This document shows positions 23,290 through 31,739 of a stretch of DNA of 64,000 bases, in pieces (within the stretch, counting starts at the first letter, position 1; each line of letters starts with the position of its first letter). The stretch covers positions 12,967,555 to 13,031,554 of the forward strand of contig CM028931.1 in assembly GCA_016801845.1 (NCBI GenBank). The letters are read 5' to 3'. Source of the DNA: Polydactylus sextarius (lineage: Eukaryota; Chordata; Actinopteri; Polynemidae). The position numbers and the translations under genes are program-made. The notes beneath the pieces are model-generated. The model saw only the letters and a list, made by a program, of their open reading frames with translations, was not told where the DNA came from and ran no database searches.

Positions 23290-24906
23290 GCCATTAGGTT
23301 CTTTATTATCCCACTAATAAATCCAACTTTTCTCAATCTTTTTTCTCTCCAAATCTGACCATAGAGCATTTTTTCTGCAGACCTGCAACCCTCACAGAGT
23401 GGAAATCATGATAAATAAAATGTTCAACTAATGGAGTCTGCCTTTCTTTATGATTTTTAATGTTATATCGATGTTGCGTCATTCTCAATGCAATTGAATT
23501 TTTAGTCTCTCCTACATATTGCATTTCACATTTGACAAAATATAATATATACACAATTTGTGGAATGTGGGGTGAATTTTGGATACACAGGAAAAATCTC
23601 CTTTTTTAATCTATTTTTAACATAATGTATATGACAAAAATTATCCAACAATGTTGTCGGCTTACCAAATTGCTGTTGTCAGCCTTGCTCTTACTAAATA
23701 ATCTTTTAACTTCTTATTTCTCCTGTATGCTGAAATAATTGTTTTATTTGGCGGTACGCCTGTATTCATAATAATAGAATCAAAACTATTTTTTAACTTC
23801 TTATGAATTTCTACATTAAATAATGAATAGGCGGTTATCAGGGGAATTTTCTCCCCTTCCATAACGACCTTCTGATATAAAAAGGATTTTAAGCAATGTC
23901 TCAAAAATTGTCAAGAGTATCCTCTCTTTCTCAAGGCGAAAAACAATTCCCTGACTGCTCCCCTAAAGTCTTTGTTTCTAGTGCAAATTCTATAAAATTT
24001 TACGATGCCTCGATATGTATGTTTTGGATGGAAACTTGTCTTGTACAATAATGCATGTGTATCTGTTTTTTTAAAAAAAATACTTTTCTTATCATGAATT
24101 TAATATTTACATTGAATGGACCAATCATGTGAATTTAAGTCTTTAATAAACTCTTCAAAATCATTTTTCGAGTATGTCCACACCCCCCATATGTCATCGA
24201 GATATCACAAAAAATGGAAAGGCTGTTTTGGGCATTTCTGTAAGGCTTCCGCCTCCCACTTAGTCATGAATACATTGACATAAGTAGGAGCAAATCTTTT
24301 CCCCATTGCTGTCCATTTAATTTGTAAATTCCCATTGAACTCAAAATCATTCCTTCTCAGATTAATTTCTAAAAGTTCCAGAATCTCTTTGTCCGGTCTG
24401 TTATCATCTGGATATCTGTTAAAAATCTCCCTTCCCACTTGTAATCCCACTGTGATGTCTATATTTGTGTATAAACTGTCTATATCAATCGTAAAAAGGA
24501 AAAAGTCAGCTGGGATCATTAGAGACTTCACTAAATTAATGAAATAATAACTATCTTTAACAAAAGACAGATGCTTAATTGATAAGGGATTTAAATAAAA
24601 ATCAATAAATTCTGCTGTCTGGTAGGTCTCACTACCACAATTGGATACAATGGGTCTGGGATTTCATAGGGAATTGACCATTTTTCCGGGTCTTTGTGTA
24701 TTTTGGGTAAAATAGAAAATCTTCTCAGCCTTGGTTGCCCCTCTCCTCTCAAATACCCTCTCCGCTTTTTATTAATGATTTTTTATTATACAAACATCCA
24801 ACATTTGACCTACTATAGGGATTGTTTTTAACTAAATTGACTCTTTTAATTTTTTATAATATATCTGGTCTGATAATTGTCTTTCCACCTCATAGATATA
24901 TTTATT
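23290..24906 (-). pseudogene. Penelope-like element: reverse transcriptase and GIY-YIG endonuclease, 3' part
   Basis: Read on the minus strand, a reverse transcriptase is followed by a GIY-YIG nuclease, the order that defines Penelope-like elements. RT blocks are NPRPIVSNCGSETYQTAEF (about 24660-24605), FLFTIDIDSLYTNI (about 24500-24455), TAMGKRFAPTYVNVFM (about 24315-24265) and YLDDIWGVW (24204-24178). A TGA at 24207-24205 sits immediately before YLDD. The C-terminal domain has NCVYIIF / MYILYFVK followed by QYVGETKNSI…RMTQHRYNIKNH (about 23560-23440), the GIY-YIG nuclease core with its conserved Arg. Frameshifts and stops show decay. The N-terminal RT part continues at 29399-29745, beyond an inserted hAT. 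Confidence 0.85.
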
Positions 24907-24914
24907 GTCTAGAC
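24907..24914. repeat. 8-bp target-site duplication, left copy
   Basis: GTCTAGAC directly precedes the hAT terminus and is repeated exactly at 29391-29398. Removing the hAT and one copy restores the Penelope-like frame (…VVILSR then YIYEVERQ), which confirms the insertion. Confidence 0.95.
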
Positions 24915-25067
24915 CAGGGGTGTCCAAAGTTTTAGTGAGGGCCAAATACAAATAAATAAATAAATAAATAAATAAACAAAGGGCTGGGCCGCACACTAAA
25001 GGGGACAAATTGACACATGAATACTGTGGGTATTTCTAACTGACCTGTAATGTGGAGAACATCGAAC

Positions 25068-26590
25068 TCAGTGGGAGCAGTGATGCTGTCCTTTGGATTG
25101 AAGGATGGCTGACATGTCAGGAGAAAGTTTGGTGGTTGAGACGTGAAGCACTTCACAGAGATGGCTATCAGTCATTCTGGTTCTCAGTCTGCTTTTGTTC
25201 TGATTTAACAGAGAAAATGTTTGTTCACATATGTATGTTGAGCCGAACAGGCTCATCATTCTTTTTGCGTGGCATCTCATCAGAGGAAACTTGGCATTAT
25301 CTAAACTCTCATAGAAGTCAGGGAGGGAGAGAAGCTGATGTTGACTCTTCAAAGAATCATCACATTGCATTTCAATAAGTTCTAACTGCAGACTCTCTTC
25401 CACTTCTTCTGCATCCACCAGGAAAGGGTTTGAGAACAGCTTGATTTGTTTTTCAATGACAGAAAAATCTTGGAAACGCTGGTTGAATTCTCTCACGAGA
25501 GATGCAGTCATAGACACATATTTTTTCTTTTTAGCACAAAGGTTGGCCTTTGGAAAAGCAGAATTTATTTCAGACAGCGCAGGGAAGTGTGCAACATTAA
25601 AGCTTCTTAGTTGTGTCTCAAACAGGCGGAGTTTTACACAGAAGGCTTTCATGTGTGCATACAGGTTTGGTACCAGCTGTTCTTTGCCTTGTAGGTTCTT
25701 GTTCAGTGTATTCAGATGTTGAGTAAGATCAGCTAAAAATGCCAGGTCTGCCAGCCACAGAGGGTCACTCAGTTTGTGAAGAGGTCGGCCCTTCTCTTTC
25801 AAAAACTGGTCAATTTCTGATCTCAGCGAATAAAACCGTTGTAGCACTGAGCTAGCGCATGTCAGAGTGGTAGAGTACATCTCTGTATTCAGCATCCACG
25901 TTAGATAAGAAAGCTTGAAATTCTCTGTGGTACAGTCCTCTAGCTCAAATTATGTTGACAATTTTTACAACCGTGTTCATCACATCGCCTAGCTGGACTG
26001 TCTTGGCACACAGTGCTTCTTGGTGGATTATAGAGTTCATCCTAACAGCCTCACCTCCACTCTCTTTTACCTTGGCGCACACCATCGATGCCATTCCTTT
26101 GCACTCGCCCGTCATGGCCGGAGCTCCATCCGTTGTTACTCCACAGAGCTTGTCCCATTTAAGCCCCATCTTTTCAACGGCCTCTGACATAGCTTCAAAA
26201 ATATCTCTACCCGTCGTTGTGCCTTTTATGCTCATCATATCAAGCAGCTCCTCCACACAGCAAAAATTATCATCTACACCCTGAAAAAAATTAATAGCTG
26301 CGCGGTGTCTGTGGCATCTGTGCTCTCATCGCATGCTATCAAGTAAAAATCAAAAGCACAAGCTTTGTCTCTCAGCTGAATTTTCAAGTTAGCTGACAAG
26401 TCCTCCATTCTCCGTGCCACTGTATTTCTGGATAAGCTCATGTTATTGAAATCCTGCACTTTTTCCAGGCACATTATTTCCGTGACTTTGAGGAGGCACT
26501 GCTTTATGAAATCACCATCTGAGAACGGTTTGCCATGCTGGGCAACAAGTTTAGGGACTTCATAGCTTGCTGTTGTGGCATTTTACTGTA
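25068..26590 (-). pseudogene. hAT transposase, middle and C-terminal part
   Basis: Transposase of the Charlie/GTF2IRD2-ZBED-like hAT type. From the N side, LSRNTVARRMEDLSANLK and YLIACDESTDATDTAQL (26440-26290) match the region holding the first catalytic Asp. GTTTGRDIFEA and CGVTTDGAPAMTG follow (about 26225-26100), then IIHQEALCAKTVQ. The frame at 25895-25068 has SDPLWLADLAFLADLTQHLN. It ends with the hAT dimerisation domain (LFGSTYICEQTFSLLNQNKS, RTRMTDSHLCEVL, about 25260-25125). Frame breaks lie near 26260 and 25920. Residues 1-100 or so are separated from it by the inserted segment. Confidence 0.88.
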
Positions 26591-26740
26591 TTTTGTTAGC
26601 ACGAAAAAAAAAAAAAAAACTCTTGTTGAGCTTGCAGGCTAGCTGCCACTTGCTTGAATTTCTTTGTTCGTTCAGCACCGGTGTACCATGTGTAGCTCTG
26701 ATGTTTGGTCTCATAGTGCCGACGGACATTATACTCTTTT
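26217..26740. repeat. duplicated hAT segment, copy X1
   Basis: This 524-bp piece of the hAT transposase region recurs at 28512-29036 in the same orientation. By eye I count about a dozen substitutions, or roughly 2% divergence, plus a length change in the poly-A run near 26605. Its right edge ends at ATACTCTTTT. There X2 continues into normal hAT sequence (CATCACAG…), whereas X1 runs into 16 nt of unmatched filler. Confidence 0.92.
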
Positions 26741-26756
26741 CTGAGTTTTCTGAAAC
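26741..26756. other. 16-nt junction filler
   Basis: CTGAGTTTTCTGAAAC lies between the end of X1 and the start of segment A. It matches neither the continuation of the hAT at 29037 nor the sequence left of copy B at 29744. Filler of this kind is typical of end-joining or template-switch repair. Confidence 0.75.
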
Positions 26757-28513
26757 TGAGCCCTTGTCAAGGTCCCTCTCCTCTGCCAGAGCTTCGTGCT
26801 GGTTTGCCTGGACTGCTTGGTCTGTTCCCTGGCTTGGATCCCTTATGTGCCAAGTTCTTTGCTGCAGTGGAGCTGCGGGCTGGTCCCTCTCCTCTGCCAG
26901 AGCTTCCTGCTGGACCGTCTGAACCCCTTGCTTGGCTCCTTGGCTCGGATCTGGTGACCAGTCGGATCTCTCATCTGTCATTGTCCCTATGTCCCGATGT
27001 GTGCTCTCCGCTGGTCTCAGGAAGTGCACTGTAACTTGCTGTGTCTGGGGCTGTGGATCCATCTGTTGAGCCATGTCCACCATTCTAGGACCAGTTTCTG
27101 CGCTTGCACTTGGTCTGAAACTTCTTCCCCTGCTCGCTCGCCAGCCGGTGGTGGCGCTGTTGTTGTGGTGCCCACAGCCGTGGTCACTAGTGCCTCTGTG
27201 TGATCAAGCACCTCCTTTGTGATGTGGGGTAGATAATAACAAGCTCTTTTGATGGCCATCTGGAAAGCCTCTTTCCAGTCCGAGGTTATCTCACTGGCCA
27301 GTTCTCCCCTCATCACCTCTATCTGCTTGGAGTAATGTTTCTCCAAAATCTTCAGGGTATTGTAACCCCAACTCTGAACATTCTTCTTGATCAAGTCCAG
27401 CGTTTCAGGTATTGGCGAAGTTGGCTCAATCATGGAGGCCAAATTCTCCACCATACGGACAATCATCTGTGGCTCTTCTCTCCCTTCCGTGGGAGTCACA
27501 TTCTGGAGGTGATGCACCAATCTAATCACTGTGTGCAACTTGTCCAATTTGTCCATCTCCAGATCTATTGGCTGCCACTGTGGTTGCTGGGGTTGCAGTT
27601 TCAGCTGCTGCAGCTGCTGTGCATCTTGGCTGCTGTTGAGGCTGCAGTCTGGGCTGCTGTTGCGGCCGTGGTCTAGGCTGCTGTTTCGACTGCAGTCTCA
27701 GCTGCCATCTCGGTGGCAGTCCTGGTTGTTGCTGGGGCTGCCGTCTCGGCTGCTGTCTTCGTTGTCTCCCCCAGTTCAATCTGAGTCTCCGGTAGTCGGG
27801 AGCGGTCAGTCTCGGTTTGTCCTCTCTAGATCTTCCTTGACAAACCACATCTGCATAGGATTCTTCAGGCAGGCAGGGACGACATCTTGGGCCAAAGATG
27901 TGTTAAAGATGGTTGTTAACACAACATTCAGGACATGCCCGATATACTGGCAGGTCCTACAGCTTTCCTGTAGTTAGGACCCGTCTTACGTCAGACTTGG
28001 TGACAGAAAGTGAAGGCTCCTTGCATTTGGGAAAATAATTAGAGACATTGTGCAGGAGGAAATCTCAGCGGTATTTGAGACTAAACTGAAGCTGATGCAG
28101 GAGGAGCTAAGTAAGTTAAATCTCACACTGACAGCATTCAAATCTAATGTTGAAGATTTGGAAACCTGGCTACACAGCTTCAAAGTGAGGCTCACTATCC
28201 AACATCTGGTCAGAGCGATGGGAAGGAGGATTTGACCACAGACCAGCGCAAAAAACAGGCTCAGTTCAATGACATCATAGTACTATTATTATTTGAAGCA
28301 TGGCATCACTTATCCTGCCAAACTGCTGGTGACTTGTAGTCACTCCTTCACTAGAGCAGTGGAGGTGATGAATTTCTTTAAACAACAGGTGAAACCATCT
28401 CTTTATATCCCGAAGTCCACCACCGACTAAAAGCTTTCTGTCATCTGTCATACGCGGTGGGCACACTAACCTATATTCATGACAGTTGGACTTGAGAGAT
28501 TTCTCTGTTCTTT
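26757..28513. repeat. segment A, internal copy of 29745-31503
   Basis: This 1757-bp segment inside the hAT is the same as 29745-31503, in the same orientation. By eye there are about 16 substitutions, a 3-bp insertion near 27157 and a 5-bp deletion near 27620, or about 99% identity. It carries the minus-strand glutamine-rich frame, a scrap of LINE reverse transcriptase and the plus-strand L1 ORF1 start. It ends at GTTCTTT, in the middle of the L1 ORF1 region, where copy B continues into the rest of the L1. Copy B is therefore the donor-like copy. Confidence 0.93.
27017..27848 (-). pseudogene. glutamine-rich ORF, copy A, frameshifted
   Basis: Same protein as the frame at 30838-30005, but split in two (27848-27522 and 27556-27017) by a 5-bp deletion near 27620. 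The conserved middle region (KLHTVIRLVHHLQNV, MVENLASMIEPTSP, NVQSWGYNTLKILEKHY) is intact. The tail frame continues in another register at 27083-26757 with two tandem DPSQG…EALAEERD repeats, then runs through the filler into hAT sequence. Confidence 0.6.
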
Positions 28514-29036
28514 GTGCCTTTTATGCTCATCATATCAAGCAGCTCCTCCGCACAGCAAAAATGATCATCTACACTCTGAAAAAAATTAATAGCTGCGCGG
28601 TGTCTGTGGCATCTGTGCTCTCATCGCATGCTATCAAGTAAAAATCAAAAGCACAAGCTTTGTCTCTCAGCTGAATTTTCAAGTTAGCTGACAAGTCCTC
28701 TATTCTCTGTGCCACTGTATTTCTGGATAAGCTCACATTATTGAAATCCTGCACTTTTTCCAGGCACATTATTTCCGTGACTTTGAGGAGGCACTGCTTT
28801 ATGAAATCACCATCTAAGAACGGTTTGCCGTGCTGGGCAACAGGTTTAGGGACTTCATAGCTTGCTGTTGTGGCATTTTACTGTATTTTGTTAGCACGAA
28901 AAAAAAAAAAAAAAACTCTTGTTGAGCTTGCAGGCTAGCTGCCACTTGCTTGAATTTCTTTGTTCATTCGGCACCGGTGTACCATGTGTAGCTCTGATGT
29001 TTGGTCTCATAGTGCCGACGGACATTATACTCTTTT
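28512..29036. repeat. duplicated hAT segment, copy X2
   Basis: Same segment as 26217-26740. Its left edge is fused to the end of segment A with a 2-bp overlap (TT at 28512-28513), and its right edge continues into unbroken hAT sequence. X2 is thus in phase with the hAT N-terminus and X1 with the hAT C-terminus. Confidence 0.92.
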
Positions 29037-29171
29037 CATCACAGCAACATATTCATTGCAAATCAAACAGACACACTTTCCGTTGATTTCTTTGAAGAAA
29101 TATTCATTTTCCCACCGTGTTTGAAATCTTCTACACTCACTTGCTATTTTGCGTTTCTTTGGTGCTGCCAT
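28536..29171 (-). pseudogene. hAT transposase, N-terminal part with BED-type zinc finger
   Basis: The minus-strand ATG at 29171-29169 starts MAAPKKRKIASECRRFQTRW. KCVCLICNEY follows, and after a frame slip near 29033 comes NVRRHYETKH. The CxxC…HxxxxH arrangement is a BED-type zinc finger, which in hAT transposases binds the element ends. A later piece (28769-28572) repeats the LSRNTVAQRIEDLSANLK / IACDESTD region. The coding path is then broken by segment A. Confidence 0.8.
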
Positions 29172-29390
29172 TTCTGGTGACTGGTGCTAAAAGTGTTCTT
29201 TGCTTAATTTTGTTTATTGGAAAAGCACCGTTTTTGTGGCTGGCTCCATCTAGTGTTTAACTGAGAAGTGCAACAGAGTTGAGCTCAAGTGTTTTGTACG
29301 GGCCATATTCAATTATATTTTCTGAAGTTGCTGTGGGCCAATAAAAACTGGACAGCGGGCCAACTGCGGCCCGTAGTTTGGACACCCCTG

Positions 29391-29398
29391 GTCTAGAC
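29391..29398. repeat. 8-bp target-site duplication, right copy
   Basis: GTCTAGAC, identical to 24907-24914, directly follows the hAT right end. Confidence 0.95.
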
Positions 29399-29745
29399 AG
29401 TATTACTACCGTGCTACCTTTATCCCCTGGCTTGATTATGATCTGTTTGTTGTGTATTTATTCTCTCAAACCTCTAACCTCTTCCATTGATAGGTTTGGA
29501 GCTTTTTTTGTAGCATATTCATTTCATCGTGATTAGTTAATGAATAAATTTCTGGTGGTAGCCTATTCACTGGTGGTTCCCAATCAGATTTCCCTGTGAA
29601 GGGTGGAATTTTTTTTATTTAAGTATACTGCCAATTTTATTCTCCTGTGGTAATTTCGAACATCCAATTGTAATGTTATTTTTTCATTTTTGTGGACTCT
29701 GATCATTGGTATAAATGAGAGGCCTCTATTTAATAAATAAAAATT
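29399..29745 (-). pseudogene. Penelope-like element, N-terminal RT region
   Basis: Read from 29740 on the minus strand: NFYLLNRGLSFIPM, then LQLDVRNYHRRIKLAVY, then after frame slips EEVRGLRE and IIIKPGDKGSTVVILS. This is the conserved N-terminal part of the Penelope-like reverse transcriptase and continues directly at 24906 once the hAT is removed. Upstream, at 29745, it meets the glutamine-rich region; the two are in different frames at that point. Confidence 0.8.
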
Positions 29746-30838
29746 GAGCCCTTGTCAAGGTCCCTCTCCTCTGCCAGAGCTTCGTGCTGGTTTGTCTGGA
29801 CTGCTTGGTCCGTTCCCTGGCTCGGATCCCTTATGTGCCAAGTTCTTTGCTGCAGTGGAGCTGCGGGCTGGTCCCTCTCCTCTGCCAGAGCTTCCTGCTG
29901 GACCGTCTGAACCCCTTGCTTGGCTCCTTGGCTCGGATCTGGTGACCAGTCGGATCTCTCATCTGTCATTGTCCCTATGTCCTGATGTGTGCTCTCCGCT
30001 GGTCTCAGGACGTGCACTGTAACTTGCTGTGTCTGGGGCTGTGGATCCATCTGTTGAGCCATGTCCACCATTCTAGGACCAGTTTCTGCGCTTGCACTTG
30101 GTCTGAAACTTCTTCCCCTGCTCGCTCGCCAGCCGGTGGTGGCGCTGTTGTGGTGCCCACAGCCGTGGTCACTAGTGCCTCTGTGTGATCAAGCACCTCC
30201 TTTGTGATGTGGGGTAGATAATAACAAGCTCTTTTGATGGCCATCTGGAAAGCCTCTTTCCAGTCCGAGGTTATCTCACTGGCCAGTTCTCCCCTCATCA
30301 CCTCTATCTGCTTGGAGTAATGTTTCTCCAAAATCTTCAGGGTATTGTAACCCCAACTCTGAACATTCTTCTTGATCAAGTCCAGCGTTTCAGGTATTGG
30401 CGAAGTTGGCTCAATCATGGAGGCCAAATTCTCCACCATACGGACAATCATCTGTGGCTCTTCTCTCCCTTCCGTGGGAGTCACATTCTGGAGGTGATGC
30501 ACCAATCTAATCACTGTGTGCAACTTGTCCAATTTGTCCATCTCCAGATCTATTGGCTGCCACTGTGGTTGCTGGGGTTGCAGTTTCAGCTGCTGCAGCT
30601 GCTGTGGCTGCCATCTTGGCTGCTGTTGAGGCTGCAGTCTGGGCTGCTGTTGCGGCCGTGGTCTAGGCTGCTGTTTCGACTGCAGTCTCAGCTGCCATCT
30701 CGGTGGCAGTCCTGGTTGTTGCTGGGGCTGCCGTCTCGGCTGCTGTCTTCGTTGTCTCCCCCAGTTCAATCTGGGTCTCCGGTAGTCGGGAGCGGTCAGT
30801 CTCGGTTTGTCCTCTCTAGATCTTCCTTGACAAACCAC
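29746..30838 (-). CDS. glutamine-rich ORF upstream of the Penelope-like RT, function unknown
   Basis: A 277-codon minus-strand frame (30838-30005) has three parts. Residues about 25-95 are built from Gln/Pro/Arg repeats (QPQQQP, LQPQQQPRWQ). Residues about 99-225 form a helical-looking, non-repetitive domain (DKLDKLHTVIRLVHHLQNV, MVENLASMIEP, SWGYNTLKILEKHYSKQ, DWKEAFQMAIKRACYYLP). Then comes a short APPPAGERAG linker. The sense continues in the next frame (30071-29730) with DIGTMTDERSD and two tandem ~36-residue repeats (DPSQG…VQT…EALAEERD), ending next to the RT start. Position, strand and order suggest an N-terminal extension of the Penelope-like polyprotein. That link is inference. It might instead be a separate element or a captured gene piece. 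At least one frameshift (near 30070) makes this copy defective. Confidence 0.45.
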
Positions 30839-30839
30839 A

Positions 30840-30955
30840 TCTGCATAGGATTCTTTAGGCAGGCAGGGACGACATCTTGGGCCAAAGATGTGTTAAAGAT
30901 GGTTGTTAACACAACATTCAGGACATGCCCGATATACTGGCAGGTCCTACAGCTT
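30840..30955 (-). pseudogene. short LINE reverse-transcriptase scrap
   Basis: On the minus strand, VLTTIFNTSLAQDVVPACLK (about 30910-30850) resembles the segment just before the 'IVPVPK' block of CR1/Rex-type reverse transcriptases. It joins the glutamine-rich frame at one end and L1 sequence at the other. It is also present in copy A (about 27850-27965). The match is short. Confidence 0.4.
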
Positions 30956-30999
30956 TCCTGTAGTTAGGACCCGTCTTACGTCAGACTTGGTGACAGAAA

Positions 31000-31470
31000 G
31001 TGAAGGCTCCTTGCATTTGGGAAAATAATTAGAGACATTGTGCAGGAGGAAATCTCAACGGTATTTGAGACTAAACTGAAGCTGATGCAGGAGGAGCTAA
31101 GTAAGTTAAATTTCACACTGACAGCATTCAAATCTAATGTTAAAGATTTGGAAACCTGGCTACACAGCTTCAAAGTGAGGCTCACTATCCAACATCTGGT
31201 CAGAGCGATGGGAAGGATGATTTGACCACAGACCAGCGCAAAAAACAGGCTCAGTTCAATGACATCATAGTACTATTATTATTTGAAGCATGGCATCACT
31301 TATCCTGCCAAACTGCTGGTGACTTGTAGTCACTCCTTCACTAGAGCAGTGGAGGTGATGAATTTCTTTAAACAACAGGTGAAACCATCTCTTTAAATCC
31401 CGAAGTCCACCACCGACTAAAAGCTTTCTGTCATCTGTCATACGTGGTGGGCACACTAACCTATATTCAT
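31000..31470 (+). pseudogene. L1 ORF1-like remnant
   Basis: The frame from about 31028 reads IVQEEISTVFETKLKLMQEE, then LSKLNFTLTAFKSNVKDLET, a coiled-coil-like segment typical of L1 ORF1. Downstream, in another frame, comes TYPAKLLVTCSHSFTRAVEV (about 31300-31360), matching the conserved C-terminal 'YPAxLxV' region. ORF1 proteins bind element RNA. Frameshifts and stops make this copy non-functional. Confidence 0.6.
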
Positions 31471-31739
31471 GACAGTTTGACTTGAGAGATTTCTCTGTTC
31501 TTTCTTTTTGTTTTTTCTCCACCCCCTGAATAATCATTCATATCAGAGTGTAGGTAACTCAATTTGGGATACTTTTTCATTGATATTTTTTTTTCTTTCT
31601 TTCTTTCCTCCCATCTTTTAACATTAAGGTAAATATTTTGGTAATAAGATTAGGAATTAATTAATTAATTGAAGGGAGTCACTTAAGGAAGCAACATGCA
31701 CCCTGTTTTCCTTTCTCTTTGTTAAAGTGTATTATATTA

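Larger units (their letters stand above)
24915..29390 (-). mobile_element. hAT transposon inserted in the Penelope-like element
   Basis: The ends are CAGGGGTGTCCAAA at 24915 and its exact inverse TTTGGACACCCCTG at 29390, a 14-bp terminal inverted repeat. They are flanked by the 8-bp duplication GTCTAGAC, as expected for hAT. The transposase runs on the minus strand from about 29171 to 25068. The element spans 4.48 kb but contains a foreign segment and a duplicated piece of itself (26217-29036). Without these it would be about 2.2 kb. An AAAT-type simple repeat sits just inside the left end (about 24948-24976). Confidence 0.95.
29745..31503. repeat. segment B, copy of the segment found inside the hAT
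   Basis: This 1759-bp segment matches 26757-28513 at about 99% by eye. It is continuous with Penelope-like sequence on the left and with the rest of an L1 on the right, so it looks like the original location. Confidence 0.93.

Noticed and set aside
26575..27203. Plus-strand frames over the DPSQG repeat region (also 29744-30188)
   Set aside because: These are mirror frames of the minus-strand repeat-bearing ORF, with no independent support.
27531..27977. 148-codon plus-strand frame rich in Leu/Trp/Ser (and 30320-30967, 215 codons)
   Set aside because: It is the complement of the glutamine-rich CAG-type repeats. Composition and family context support the minus-strand frame.
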